Assembly (NCBI GenBank): GCA_031841125.1
Contig: CM063108.1
Coordinates: 57,930,122-57,994,121, forward strand
Source of the DNA: Acanthococcus lagerstroemiae
Lineage: Eukaryota; Arthropoda; Insecta; Hemiptera; Eriococcidae
Direction: 5' to 3'
DNA: 64,000 bases
Shown here: positions 21,301 to 33,767 of the stretch, piece after piece
How the letters are laid out: every line of letters begins with the position of its first letter
Position numbering within the stretch: the stretch's first letter is position 1
Translations under genes and position numbers: made by a program
The notes under the pieces: generated by a model
What the model was told of the DNA's origin: nothing
Seen by the model: only the letters and a program-made list of their open reading frames with translations
Databases searched by the model: none

Positions 21301-21849
21301 TTGTTATTTTTTATTTCTTTTTTCTTATCTCACAGCTTCATTCTTCTCTTTCACACCTTTCCAACCGAGCGTTCTGGGACCATGAACCATTTGGTCCATC
21401 CTGTAAATCCGACTCTGATGAAGACAGTACTGAAAACAATAGGCCTCAGAAGAAGACTGCGGAATAATTATAAGCTGATACTCCCCGATCGAGATCAACT
21501 AGGACTCCGGTTTCGAGTTCCAAAAATGGTGAACCAGGGTTGCAAGGAGCAAGTTCCATTTCCCGACGAGTTAATGCTCCAGATAATCGGATTACTGCCC
21601 TGCTTGTGGGCGTTGAAAGAGCCATCCACCCAAGTCGACAAACAAATTTTGACTGAAACTGACGGCAGAGGGCATTCGAGAGTAAAAATTTCGGTCGACA
21701 AGATGAAAAAAGAGACAGTTCCTGAGTTTTTCAGCAGTAGCTCGTTAGAAAATGACGAGTTTCCTTCTCTCGTGTGGCGGCCCTGTCTCCAACTCGAAGA
21801 TTCACAAGTTCTACTTGCAAGGGCACGCTTTTACCTCTTCAATTACTAA
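21301..21849 (+). CDS. Unassigned 182-codon ORF in a dispersed repeat
   Basis: This is one of the two longest uninterrupted frames outside the retroelements. The first ATG is in a hydrophobic lead (LFFISFFLSHSFILLFH); a second in-frame Met opens MNHLVHPVNPTLM. I recognise no domain. It directly follows the ~127-bp repeat and GATCACGATC cluster. The same order (tandem units, T-rich stretch, then a TTTSGTCCATTATGTGAATCC-like start) occurs at 25560-26175, where the frame is not kept. So this may be repeat sequence open by chance, or a small protein carried by the repeat. The signal-like start is probably just T-rich DNA. Confidence 0.25.
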   Translation: MLFFISFFLSHSFILLFHTFPTERSGTMNHLVHPVNPTLMKTVLKTIGLRRRLRNNYKLILPDRDQLGLRFRVPKMVNQGCKEQVPFPDELMLQIIGLLPCLWALKEPSTQVDKQILTETDGRGHSRVKISVDKMKKETVPEFFSSSSLENDEFPSLVWRPCLQLEDSQVLLARARFYLFNY

Positions 21850-22942
21850 TGTATGGTGAAAGTTCAAAGGGTGCTAAGTGTCATTTTGGTCGAAATTGAG
21901 TTATTGCCACCATGGTATGCTATATTCATGCCTCCACACTCTGAACCTATCATAGTTCTCACCTACATCTAAATAGTTCAAAATCTGCTCCAAAGATAGC
22001 GCTATGTGTAGACCCTTTGAACTTTCGCCATATCTTCTTTGTTTCTGTCGCCCTTGCCCTCGAATTCTTCATACAATAACTGAGCTGGCCACTCTTACCA
22101 AAATGGCAGTAGTCTTCAACGGCCACATCAACTAGATAAATAACGATTCATCATTCTCGCATGCTTTATTTACTGAAGGTATCCGGAATAAATCAGACAT
22201 AGAAAGCGTGCGTGTTGAATGTTGCACTTCGCAAAAGCTGTTTCAGATTTTCGTGTGCCTGTTTATTGCTCAGTATAATATTCGTTTCTAGAAGAATTCA
22301 AAAACTATAAATATAATGAAATTCAACCAACCCGAATTCTTGCCACGTGAATTATGTAGATTTTCTTTAATGGGATTTTTAATTGGCTATAAGTGGCATA
22401 CAGCGTATACGGCGGTTCGCTTCGGTATTAAAATTCATCGGCAACACTTTACGTGTTTTACAAAAATTGCTAAAAGCTCTCGATTTAATCTATACATCTA
22501 CCTGTCCTTTAATCAAATTCGACTATCGTTTGGCATTTACCGGAAATATTTACGAAGGATATAACCCAAACCCGAGTTGCCGTGACCATTTTTGCATTAT
22601 CACCAATATCGACATTCCGGAATTTAGTCGTGAATAACTCGACGCTCTTCTTTCAATTAAGCAGTCATTTTAAAAAAATGCTAATTATAGCGAATCAAGT
22701 CTAATGGTCTGGATTCGAGCTCGGCAACTGGGCACATTATCACCCCGCGGACATACATAATCTCTCAGCTCAGACTTTTACACCGAACCCCCCCCCCTCC
22801 ACTCCGGAATCCGAATAAAATTCTTTAAAATTTCAAATCAAATCCAGTGAGGCAGTTAGGCAACTACAATGGAGATAAATCATCCAAGGTTTCTCATAGT
22901 GTGCGATCCCGAGAGTCGAGATCCGTCGTAAACTCGCGGTAA
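21850..22942. other. No recognisable gene
   Basis: ORFs at 22316-22637 are under 85 codons and overlap in two frames. Includes a short C-run around 22784-22796. No named feature. Confidence 0.5.
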
Positions 22943-23527
22943 CTATTGGCAAATGGCTTCATAAATGTGATGTTTATTATAATCGTAAATGCGACCAGGC
23001 GTAAAAACGTGACATTTTTCGCGACCATGGCAGACGAGAGAGGAATTTTTTGACGGAAGAACAACACGACGCTGATGTACAAACGAAAAATGCAGGTCAA
23101 CAGTTTTTACATTACGGACTACGTGCTCTGCAGATGGCCAGAGGGCACGGAACGACTGAGCCGCGGACAGGAAACGGCTGACTACGGCTGACCAACTAAC
23201 CGGTTTGGCAAAAGAAATGTCGAAAATGCGGGTATAGGAAATTAGGGAATTGCATTCGAATCTTGCTACGATTGCCGTGCAAGTGAGCGCCCATTTTGTA
23301 CACCAGAAATTTTCGACTTTCGATCGGTGCAAGGCTTGAAAATAAGCTGAAGGGAGAAGGGAGTTTCTATTTTGAAACTGACGTCCAAACGGAAGCTCAG
23401 AATTGTGGGCTGCAAACGCCGGACTTAGGAAAGATTCTGCACTCTGAGGCCATTCATCAACTCCCCCCCACACCACCACTACCAAATTAATTTTCAGATT
23501 TTCTCGTACTTTGGATGATAATTTCAA
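22943..23527 (-). CDS. Unassigned 194-codon ORF, possibly spurious
   Basis: An uninterrupted minus-strand frame of 194 codons in locally GC-richer DNA. It contains a DEWPQSAESFLSPAFAAHNS stretch and several Cys and His without a regular spacing. No domain recognised, no splice or promoter evidence. Length alone is weak support. Confidence 0.18.
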   Translation of the reverse strand: MKLSSKVRENLKINLVVVVWGGVDEWPQSAESFLSPAFAAHNSELPFGRQFQNRNSLLPSAYFQALHRSKVENFWCTKWALTCTAIVARFECNSLISYTRIFDISFAKPVSWSAVVSRFLSAAQSFRALWPSAEHVVRNVKTVDLHFSFVHQRRVVLPSKNSSLVCHGREKCHVFTPGRIYDYNKHHIYEAICQ

Positions 23528-25555
23528 TGGAAAGAGGGAGATTCAGTTACTTACACAATGTGTGACACGAAAATCCCCTGTCTGTTTTTTCCGACTGCGA
23601 AGTCCGATTCAGATCGAAAGAAGTTCTCAAAGTACGAAGATTGTTTTATTTTCGGGTGAAAAATTTCACATTCGCCGAAGGAATGCTGGACGGTCCACAA
23701 GCTTTGGCACTCCAAATGGAAACATACGACACATGGATTAAAATAGGAACATTTCGAACAGGGATAGGTAAGATCATATGATATACGATCAAAAAGATCA
23801 TTCAAATTACTCTTCAATTGTAAATACAGTCGATTCTAAAGGAGAGCAGGATTTAGGGATAATCCCTTCATTACCGACCAAAGTATGATTTTCGTGAAAA
23901 TTATCAAGAACAAATGAAAATGACCGAAATAAAAATAGGGCAAAACAATTTAATAAACATAATAAACTACACAGTTGACCTCTCTTCAAAGAAATAACAA
24001 TATTCAACAGGCACTGAACAAACCAAGCCCGTAATTAGGGGTGGGACAGAGCCCTCTCTGACCAATCTGAGCCCCCCTTTGACAATCTTCTCCATTTTTT
24101 TGTATGTCAAAAGAAAATGTAGAAAAATCTGAAGAAAAACTTGGGGAATAAATAAGAAATTGGAAATAATGTAGGTACCTCATCTCGTATTGTAATATTG
24201 TTTATTTCTTCATCTTGAATCAAAGTTCTAACAAAACAAAATAGAATTACAGACTAATTTTATCAGACACACATGTACATATACTTGTGTCGGAGGCACA
24301 CTTTTAGAAAAGGATTGATTCAACAGTACAAAGCTTCAATAAAAATGTTAGGTAATCTAAAAACTCCGAAAAAAATCCTTTCAAACGAATTTCACTGTCC
24401 TTTCTCTCTCTTCTTGTTACGAAAAATTCATAAGTTGGGTGTCCTCGGCGAGTCCCCTCTTCTAAAGAATCCGGGCTACGGGCCAAGGACAAACAGACCA
24501 GATTACAACCGCCCGTAGGAAGACCAAACACAACTTACCACACTAAGACCAACCCCACATACTTTTTAGACAAACAAACCGACCATAACAGTCAATAGGG
24601 GGCCACAACATACTAATGAAATGGTACTACCGCAACCATATCATCTGTAACTTAAAGACAGAACCTTAGTTGTAGTAAAAGAACTGTACTCTGAGGATGG
24701 AGTAAATTCTGCAAACATTCTGCAAGGAAAAACTTGCAACTGAGAATGAGAAATACCTCTGTTTTCCTCAAGTCAATATCTACTCCCTTACATCTCGAAG
24801 AGGAAGAAATGAAGGTACACCACTCCGATCAAAAAGACCATTATTAGATTTCTGATCTAAATGATCGTGATATCTTACCCCCCGGCCTTAATTCAGGCTA
24901 TAGAATACAAGTTTCACTTTTTTACAGGGTAAAATTTACTAAATTTGTTAAACTGAACAAAATATTGAATAATTACGTATACGAGCTCTTTGGATCAGCT
25001 TCGTTCAGACCATCACGTTAAATTCCTCGATTTCAGTCATTAAACACAAAAATTTTACGATCATAAGTTGGCCAAGTCGAATTGAACTCCGGGCATTTTT
25101 ATGAGTTCTACATCCCAACAAATAATTTTTCACGAGACGAACAAAAATTTTACTCCTAGGAATACCTATACTGCACGTATATTTGAGCAAAGGTATGTTT
25201 ATTATACTATTTTGAGGATCCTTAGTCCAGATCTTGAATTATCATATAAATTCCAAGTCCAAGTCTCAAAAATTGCACCAGCCAAAGGGCGACTTCATTC
25301 ATAATTTTCGATTATTGGTAGATTTCAGACCCATAGAAGTGCTAAGCCACAATTGAGAAAATGAGACAAGATACCGAAACAGGGTGTTACTCAGCTATTC
25401 AAAAGGGTGCCGAAATTGAAATGCATTCCGGGCCTGTCGACCTATGGTAGCTTTGTGGGCCCTTTTTGTCGTAATCCACAACATTACTGAAAAAATTTTT
25501 CAATTCGTTGACCGAGCTCATCACGTTTTGCCTCCCAAGAATTAGATCGCCAGGC
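23528..25555. other. No recognisable gene
   Basis: Short unrecognised ORFs only. A GATCTAAATGATCGTGATATC patch at about 24825-24895 is related to the cluster at 20937-21180. Near 24028, CCGTAATTAGGGGTGGG resembles a hAT-MITE left end, but no partner was found. Confidence 0.45.
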
Positions 25556-25830
25556 CGTGCCTGAATCAGCGACTGAAAAAACTCCTATCTCACACATTTA
25601 GTTTGATTTCCGTAGCCGTGACGACTTCACTCTTTCATTTTAATTCTAGGTGACAGTGGAAATTGAACCATTCAAAATGTATGGCATATTCGAAATCAGC
25701 GACCAAAAGAACCCCTATTTCAATACTGGGTTTAATTTTCTTAATAGAGACTTGGCCCTTGGTCTGAAATCCATCAATAATCAAAAATAGTTTTTCCACT
25801 GAAATGGGTCTTAAACACTCGTGCAATATT
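25556..25830. repeat. Tandem array of ~127-bp units, locus 2
   Basis: CTGAATCAGCGACTGAAAA (25561) and TTCGAAATCAGCGACCAAA (25688) start units about 127 bases apart, matching the units at 20650-20935, including a TTTGATTTTC-like second half. Confidence 0.75.
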
Positions 25831-26175
25831 TGAGACAGTTAGTTTGATCCAGTTCCTCCATAATTCTGTCTATTCTGTTTTCTTCCTTTTACTTCATTTT
25901 TCTAAGCACACTCTCCCAACACCTAAGGTCAATGACCCTTTCGGTCCATTATGTGAATCCAATGCTGAGGGCTAATCCAAACAAAAACTTCCATAGTGGT
26001 TCGCCGGCTATCATCGAAAATCATCAATACCCACGGGCTAGGATGTACTCACCAAGTATCGGAGTGGTATTTGCCAAACTGCGTTTCTTAAGCCTTACGC
26101 ATTATTTCAGTGGTTTACCTACAAGATGTCGTACCCAATTTGAAAGCTCAAAATCTTCCAAAAAGAGAACTTAGT
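25831..26175 (+). repeat. Repeat segment homologous to the start of the 182-codon ORF
   Basis: After a T/C-rich stretch, the sequence around 25925-25980 (CCTTTCGGTCCATTATGTG, AATCCAATGCTGAGG) lines up with 21385-21430 (CATTTGGTCCATCCTGTAA, AATCCGACTCTGATG). It gives a short ORF of 80 codons (25932-26174). This shows the 21301 ORF sits in a repeated module. Confidence 0.5.
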
Positions 26176-29100
26176 TCCATACTTAGCTTGCAAATTCACG
26201 AAATGAAAAACTCTCCATCATTTCTATAAGTAGCTCAGAGGAATGGTCACGTGCGTGCAGTGGTGGTAATCCAACTATTATTTTCTAATTACAAATGGAA
26301 TCATGAAATTCTTTCTAATTTCGTTCTTCAGGTTCTCATTTTGGATCTTCCATCCGGATTTGTACTTCCCCCGAGGAATATGGGGAAATCCTATTCAGAA
26401 TCAACACCATTGTATGTACCACTGTAACAAGTGTTCTCACGGTGACATCCGGTCTATACTTGTAAATAATCCAACTGTAACAGAGGAATGCGTTCACGAA
26501 TATGTCAGATTGACAGGCAATATAACTCTTCGAAGAAATCTTCGAAAAACTAAGTTCAACAAGCCGATTGAAGAAACTTCCGTGTTACGTGCGAGAGTTG
26601 CCGGTACCCTGAGGTAGTCTTGTCGATCCACCGCTCGAATCCAAATATACACACAGATGAAATTTCCCATGTGTATCACAGAATAACCACATAAGCTCCT
26701 GAGATATTGTTCGGTGGTTTTTAATATGATAAAATTATTTTAACTCTTGCATGCACGTAAGTACACCGACGTAGTTCTCATAATTACTCCGTCGTGCTGC
26801 ACACGTAATCATATTCTTTTTTCCCAGCAATCTGTCAGTGGCAGCGTGGCAGGGCCCCTACCAAAGCGAAGCAGGAAGGACTTCCCCGCTGTAGTTTTTA
26901 CCGGCTAGTACAGCACAAGAAGTTGAGACATTCTCTTTGCTCTTTGGGCGAAACTGGTGAGTCGGGAAGCGTGACATTTTCTCCCCTCGCCTCATTCTTA
27001 GTAAAGTGGCTTCGGTAGATTCTAAGGATCGCTAATTATAAGATCCAGAAATTATGTACCTGCGAAAACCGCTCTCTGCATCCAGAGTCAACAAGAAACA
27101 GATTTTCTACGGAACGAAGGGGGTACTCACAGAAATTGTTACATGTCATAAAATCCTGGCCGCGGTTTCCTCTCGGTCGAAAAAAAAAAAACGCTAGATT
27201 GTCGTGGCTCATACCTGTCTGGAATCTCAAAAAGTGAAGGGGCTGATCTGCTACGAACTTTCCCTTCCTTCGCTAGTGATAAAACAAAGCTGGAAGAGCA
27301 TAAAAGAGCTTTAGCAATGGATTCGGATAGAACTAGAGGGGAAAATACGAGTGTATGTCCCCAAATCCTCGGGAAAATTCGAAAAATCAATTCGTACCGA
27401 CTCTCAGCTTGGCGCAGTTTCAGTTTCCTTTTTGTCTGTTTGCTTGTCAATCTGTTTATCAGTTTCTTTATGTAACTGCCGGGCTCCGGTCTGTGTGTGT
27501 CTCTATTGGTTTGTTCGTCTGTTAGTTTCCCCAGCTTTCTGCCTGCCTCTCTGTTTGTTCACTTACTGAATCGGAACACGTGGGCTACTGTTGGCTTAAA
27601 AAGTATTTTCTCAACCAAATTCTGGGTACATCAAAACACACTGCTTTTTCTTGCGGGAGCGAAAATCGGGGGAAAAGTAAATCAGTGCCCCCGGCAACCA
27701 CTTACGCGCCGCTCACCACATGGTCTGAACCCATGAGCGCCACCGTCGTGCCTCAACTCAACATCCAAAATTCCATATGAGTATACAGTGCACGTTAGAA
27801 CACATTAAGCCTTTCTTTCACAATAAACGTCTTCAACATTGAAAAAAAGGAAGGTAGGTAACTAGGTATGCAGGTAAATAGGCAGCCAGGTAAATTGATA
27901 AGACAAATAGCCGGTCCCTCAGTTTCTCCTTTTCCAGGTCATTCTCCGTGAATGTTGACTGGCTTATTTCAGCTCAGCCATAATGAATATATTTCGCATA
28001 GACGAACGACAGCAGTCAAGGGCCATTACTCCTTTTTTTTTTTTTGTTCCCCGGATCTCGGGACGTACAATGCAAAAAATGATTAATATTGGTTTCATCT
28101 TCCGAAGAGACGAAAAGAGGCTCTCGATGACGTTACTCTGTATGGCCTATTGATACTGGTGACACGCGTTAATGGGATACCTGATGCGTTTTAAACGATG
28201 CTCGATTTCTAGGAAAGACGTGTGCTCTTTCCAAAACCAAAGTGAAGTATGGGTATGTGCTCTGAAGTGAGCCGTATAAACAGAATTTACAAAATAGAAA
28301 TCGCAGTGAGAGTGATGTGCGTCTGAAGAAGACCTGTACGAGTAAGAACACGGGTTTAGGTGTACACACTGCTCTCCGGTAGCCGGAGTACATCTCTCGT
28401 ATCCTTATTTGAGAGATTCAAACAAGTTTTGCTCGTGATACCGACGAAGAACAATGCAGTTCAGATCTTTAAATTCCATTAATTGACCGACTAACTACGA
28501 CCAACTTGTTGAAAAGTGAGAAACGTTTGATCCTGGGTGGGCTGATCTGCCGTGATGTGTCTTACTGTGGTCAGGAAGAACCTAATGCTTGCACGAAAGG
28601 AAATTACAATAATAGGGAGGAAGGTCGAGTATCGGGTTCTAAAATTGCCCGGCGATCTCGACGACTACGACGCTGCATTAACCGAAAGCTATACTCGTAC
28701 ATTCACGAACAGTACCCTAAAATTTCATCCAGTTACATCGAATTAGAAACAACACGAGTGAATCGTAAGGGAAGTATTATCGGTGGACACTAAACAGTCT
28801 TACGATCTCAGTCTTGGGGGAGGGGGTTAGTGGTCGCTACAGCACATATCCCGTTATCTTATTCTGTAATTCATGCGCCAAGACATTCTGAAATGCTCTC
28901 TTTGACAGCGTTAGGGTTCTAAATTTAATCCTCTCTCATTACCACATCCGTGGACAGCCTCAGTCGCGACCGTTTCCAAAATTTCAACTAATTACAGAAA
29001 AGTAAAACAGTCGAGCACTGGGCATTACTGGAAAACAGGAAGTTACAAAGAAACTCCAATTCCTGAGAAATGGAATATGCGGAAACGAATTCCCCGGCGT

Positions 29101-29394
29101 TAATTAGTTGTTCCTAGAACGATGAAAATCTAGAATAATTAACGTAATCGGAACATCGATTTTATAATTAACTTCAAATGTGCTACAATTGCTTTGTAAA
29201 CGCGCCGAAATCAATTACGGAACGAATTTGTTAAACAATGCATCGTAACGAAGGTACATGTGAATAATCTTCAGGTGTATAATTATTACTGAGACTCTAC
29301 GATAAGGTTTCACTATTGGTCATTTCGTAGCACAATCGCCACGCTCAACACTACACACCTCTGTGGAGAATGTTTAGTAGTCACTCAAAGCCCT
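26176..29394. other. No recognisable gene; imperfect simple repeats
   Basis: Contains CTGTTTGT-type simple sequence (27430-27560), GGTA/AGGTA-type simple sequence (27850-27910) and an 11-T run near 28031. ORFs of up to 104 codons (26303-26617, 27139-27450, 28506-28793) carry no recognisable domain. GC content rises locally around 26830-27300 without a readable exon. Confidence 0.45.
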
Positions 29395-29402
29395 CCAAAA
29401 AT

Positions 29403-29571
29403 CACTAACGTAGCCTAGTATGTTCAAAGGAAAAGGGGGGGGGAGTTCTGGTCTTGATCAGAAGGGAAAGGGGTGTTAGAGAGGATGCTAAAATTATAAA
29501 AACCACTATTTGACGAAGTTGCAAAACGAGGAGGTCCAGACCCCTCGACCTCTCCCTTGGCTACGCTACTG
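29403..29571. mobile_element. hAT-type MITE with perfect 8-bp duplication
   Basis: Ends CACTAACGTAGCC and (reverse) CAGTAGCGTAGCC. Identical 8-bp direct repeats CCAAAAAT at 29395-29402 and 29572-29579. 169 bp, with a G9 run near the left end; non-coding. Confidence 0.9.
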
Positions 29572-29579
29572 CCAAAAAT

Positions 29580-31094
29580 GCTCCATTATTATTTATACAC
29601 TGTAATTACTCATACAACAAATTTTAAACAAAACAACAGTTTAGGAATTGCAAAATTCAAGAAAATTCAAAATATTGTCTACCAGCTAATTTCACACGAT
29701 TCAGAGTACATTTGGAACATAAAATCTAAGGTTTCAATTAAAATTTTGAAAAAGCTAGAAGTTCTCGAGACATTACCGATTTTTGAACTGACTTTCTGAA
29801 ATCAAATAGCGGATCACTTTGTGCCCATGTGAACCGATAGAGTAGTCCTAACATAACTGTTCTTCGAACATTGCTAGTTCACCAGTACAGCCAGGAGATA
29901 TCTAATTATTCGTTCTGCCCTCTTCTTCGCTTCATTTTATGGCCCTAACTATAAATAAACATACATAGTGTTCTGTTCTTCTATGTCCATCAAAAGAACA
30001 AAAAAACCTACTATAAAGTAAAGTCATGTCAATAATCGTGTTTGCCGCAAAACAGAAAAATTAATATCCTTCGCGATCCGTAACCGTCACTGGTGCTAAC
30101 AAGGCAGAAAAACTATATACGCTAGAGCTCAGGCATCAAGCAGCCCAGACAGCTCAGATCCTCATAAGAACTGGATACCCGACAAGTGCACGACTTACAA
30201 GTCCACACCGATAGAAATGCCTCGGCCACTAGACTGGCAATAACCCGTTAAGTTGCGAAAAATAACCGATTTTCACGGTTCGAGGGAACCAAACGTGAGT
30301 CTGGGCAACATTTGTTTGCGTCGTAACCGACCGTAACCGCATGACGATAATACCGTAATTTTCCTCTTTTCTTTTTTTATTTCTTCCCTTTTCCTCGGCC
30401 GATACCTTGTATCGTGTAAAAACGTAATATGACACCGTGAAAAATGCGCTCATCCAGTTTAACGTGGCGTTACTGGTCACCTTGTACCTAACACATGCGA
30501 TGACGGAAAAAGAAAGAAAATAAAAAAAAAACATGAACCTTTCCGATCATAACACTGCTTTGGTACTGCGACAAGAAATTTTCCGACACCTCGTGAGATG
30601 GCAGTTTATTCTGAGGTAGCGAAAAATTAATGATTTGGACTTGTGGTGAGAAAATACGGCCGAATGACATTTGCATCTTCGTTACGAGTGAGCCAAGAGC
30701 TGCGACGTCTTCGCATTGAAGCGGAAAAAACATACACGGAATCGGATGACAGAAATGGGTGAACTTCCGACTGAATTCCAAACCTTCAAAGTTGGATCTT
30801 CATCCATAGAGAATATATTATTTAATGCACTACATCCCCAGCAGACAGTAGTACGCGTAACAAATAATCTACTCTGAAGGGTAGAAACTCGACGGGAGGC
30901 GATAACCCAGCAACGCTTACCTCAAATGCTGCAGAATTTTACTCCTCATACACTTCTACAATTTTCGAAAAAGTCGGCTATCTCAGCTGGAAACCACTTC
31001 TGCTATAATTACGATGAAAAACCGCGGATGTATCTCTGGGGTAGAAATAATTCTCTTGACATGTACACGCAGTCGTTCAGGCGATTTTGTGTAG
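29580..31094. other. No recognisable gene
   Basis: ORFs up to 101 codons (30229-30534, 30488-30781) with no recognisable domain. No repeat recognised. Confidence 0.45.
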
Positions 31095-31518
31095 TTGACC
31101 ACCGATGATCACTATATTTTTCGCAGGCACGGATACACGGAGAAGGCAACAGGGTACTTGTCCCTTTCACAAATGACGTCAGAGAATCTCAAACAAGCTA
31201 TACTCGAATCTCTTGAAGAGTTTCAAGGAGTGCTAAAAAGAGCCTCGCAAGTTGTGTTTTCCAGGGACGAAACGAGTTTTAATCGAGTCTTACAGAGTCT
31301 TAAACAACGGGAGTCTTGAACTTGATAAAGATGTAACACATACACTCCTGCCCATCACCAATGTGACAGTGATGCCTGAGTTATTTGATTTTGAAGAAAG
31401 TGTGTACCAGTGGTGCAAAGAGCAGATCCCAAAGCCTGATTCTAGTAATAAAAAACATTCCCTTCTTAAAACTTTAGTTAAAGAAATAAATAAAAACCAA
31501 ATCGGAAGTATCAAGTGA
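31095..31518 (+). other. Two overlapping unassigned ORFs, partly in AGTCTT-rich sequence
   Basis: The first frame (31095-31319) runs through an AGAGTCTT / GAGTCTTAAA patch and is probably not coding. The second (31252-31518) has a composed look after that patch: PELFDFEESVYQWCKEQIPK, then SLLKTLVKEINK. It could be an exon or transposon fragment. I do not recognise the family. Confidence 0.25.
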
Positions 31519-32177
31519 TCAAGTGCGAATATCTAAGAGCGAGATGTCAGAAACGAGTTTAGGGGCTCCACAGAGTCATCCAGGTAAAAAACTGGATACT
31601 AGTACAATGAAATCATTTGGCACATAGTTCAATACTCTCCCTCATCTCGTAGGAGACATACGACTTCAATGAGAGAACACATTTCGCACTTGTCCATTAC
31701 CAATAGAAAGACTGATGACTACTCGTTGTATGATTTCATCAAACTCTTGAAAACTTTCAAAGCATTTTTCTTGGACTTCTTCATTTAGAAACAGAAAATT
31801 TTATGCTCAGAAGTATCCTACGTGGCTGCTTCACTGGGTCAACATTGGTTTTAAGTAGTCAACTAATGGGCGTCTTGGGTACCACAACAATGAAATTATA
31901 TCCGCCTCTGACCGCTAGTCATGTAAGAATCCAGGAAAGTAGAATACCGGAATTAAAACAGCTGAGAACATTAAACAGTCTTGAGGTAAAATGTGATCTA
32001 CATTTGGTCTTGGCATGGCAAAAAATCGAAGTCTCAAGCAAGGTTGGCATTCTACATTTTACGTAAAATACATATACAATGTAAAATGGCGAAAAAACTA
32101 TGTGATTGATGATTCATAAATGATAACTAATATAGGAAATAAGAATGAAAAATTGAAAAGGAATTATGAAAAAATAT
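31519..32177. other. No recognisable gene
   Basis: An 87-codon ORF at 31803-32066 has no recognisable domain. Nothing else stands out. Confidence 0.45.
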
Positions 32178-32178
32178 A

Positions 32179-32875
32179 ACTGAATCGGTTAGAACCAAAA
32201 TGGGTCAAGTCCACTTCTGTCGTTTTTGATTTTTTCACGGATTATGGGGTATTGAAGTATCGCGGATCTGCTGGTGTGGTCGAAATTTCGTGAAACAGCT
32301 GGGAAAGTGCTTTTTGGCAACATCGTTTTCTTTCATTTTTTTGTAATAAAATGTTCCCAAAAAATGAATTTTTTCCAGAAATTGTTCGAAAATGGTGTAT
32401 TTTAATGTAAAAAAATAGAAATAAATAAAAAATTTCGGCCCACCTCCCTCTTTTTGCATTTTTATACCTGGAAAGTGCTATTTTCAAAAACAAGATCGCA
32501 ATTTTCCAATACAGCTTCAGAACTTTCTTTCTTACAAGCAGGGATTTTGCTCGATTGGAATGGGACCAAGACTAAAGTGACCCCTTTATGTCTGGCTTCA
32601 AAGAAGGGGGGGGGCAATCAAGCCGTAAAACTGCAAAAAAATCGTTCAGAACCACAAGGGGTCAAGTTCAGAAACTTTGAGCCCCCCAGCTTCGGCCCAT
32701 CAAAATTTTATTCGACAGGACCGGGCTTAAAAGTTGTCTCTTGTGACCCTCTACCACCACCCTGAACGACGTATTCCACGATTTCAAAATTTTCGAATAA
32801 AACAGTTTTTTTTTTTGCTTCCTGAAAAGTGCGATTTTTGGACTTGACCCTTTTTGGTTCTAACCGATTCAACTG
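32179..32875. mobile_element. Non-autonomous element with ~36-bp inverted ends
   Basis: The left end ACTGAATCGGTTAGAACCAA (continuing AATGGGTCAAGTCCA) is matched inverted at about 32840-32875 (TGGACTTGACCC, TTTTTGGTTCTAACCGATTC). A third degenerate copy, CAGAACCACAAGGGGTCAAG, sits at about 32646, and TTTTCAAAAACAAGATCGCA lies between. About 697 bp. The ORFs inside carry no recognisable domain. No target duplication identified, superfamily unknown. Confidence 0.7.
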
Positions 32876-32931
32876 AAATGAAATTAATTAAATTTTGACG
32901 GTAAAATAAACTAAGTTGTTCTTTTGAAGTT

Positions 32932-33132
32932 TTGACTGATTATGAACAATTCCAAAAGCTTCTTTTTGTTCTTATGAAAAAAAACACTGATAAAGGAGAC
33001 ACAAAGTACAAGGTGAAATGTTTGGTTTGCAATAAAATATTAGCCAACACTGCGAAAAGCAGACTGAAGATACACCGGCAATTATTAATTAATTATAATT
33101 ACATAATGAATTTTCCAATTAAGATGATGTAG
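32932..33132 (+). pseudogene. Possible BED/C2H-type zinc-finger fragment
   Basis: A 66-codon frame contains KYKVKCLVCNKILANTAKSR then LKIHR. That is a Cys-x2-Cys pair followed after 17 residues by His, like the N-terminal finger of hAT transposases or BED proteins. The second His is not clear. It is next to the element at 32179-32875 but outside its inverted ends. Chance cannot be excluded. Confidence 0.3.
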
Positions 33133-33373
33133 TAGAATTTCAACTTGATTTTTTAAATGTTATTTATAAAATTAATTAATTATCATCATTCTTTTCTTCT
33201 TTGGAAATTTTCAATTTAAAAAGTTTGGCGAAAAATATGGAAATTTCTTTTTAACCTGGACTGCTTTAAAAAACTGTTTTTACCTGTTTTTTTATAAATT
33301 CACTTTCACAATAAAAACATATTAAGCCATTTTACTTTCTTACAAGTTACCTATCATGAATTTGAGGAGTATT

Positions 33374-33611
33374 CAGTGGCGTAGCCCCAGGGGGGTTCCC
33401 CCCTAAGGCACCTGAAATTTAAGATAAAATGTGCAAAAATGAGCGATTTTATGCCTTAAAACACCTTTTTTCGAAAAATTTTTGCTCGAGCAGTAATTTT
33501 ACCTTCATTTTTATAAAATAGTCCTCTAATATCGGCGATTTTTAAAACATACTTCAATTTTCGACTTTTTCTCCAATGAAAATCTCCTGGAGAATCCTGG
33601 CTACGCCACTG
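33374..33611. mobile_element. hAT-type MITE with perfect 8-bp duplication
   Basis: Inverted ends CAGTGGCGTAGCCCCAGG and CCTGGCTACGCCACTG. Identical 8-bp direct repeats GGAGTATT at 33366-33373 and 33612-33619. 238 bp, non-coding. Confidence 0.95.
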
Positions 33612-33767
33612 GGAGTATTTATTCTAAAACTGAATGACTAAGGAGACCACCATTTTTGATTGTAGTTCCAGTTGTGTGCAAGTTTTAAATTTCAACTAAG
33701 AAATTGAAGTTCAATTTTTTCTCTCACTTATTTTGACTCAATTTACATTCTTTTTACATTTTGCTTG

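Noticed and set aside
22943..23527. 194-codon minus-strand ORF as a host gene
   Set aside because: No domain, splice or promoter support. Kept only as a low-confidence entry, because open frames of this size can arise by chance in GC-richer patches.
24028..24070. Left end of another hAT MITE (CCGTAATTAGGGGTGGG)
   Set aside because: No matching right end or 8-bp duplication within several hundred bases.
26257..26280. CAGTGGTGGTAATCC as a MITE end
   Set aside because: No inverted partner was found nearby.
30926..31108. Intron/exon boundary at TTTTTCGCAGGCACGG (about 31115)
   Set aside because: It looks like a splice acceptor, but the following frame runs into AGTCTT low-complexity sequence and no upstream exon is readable.
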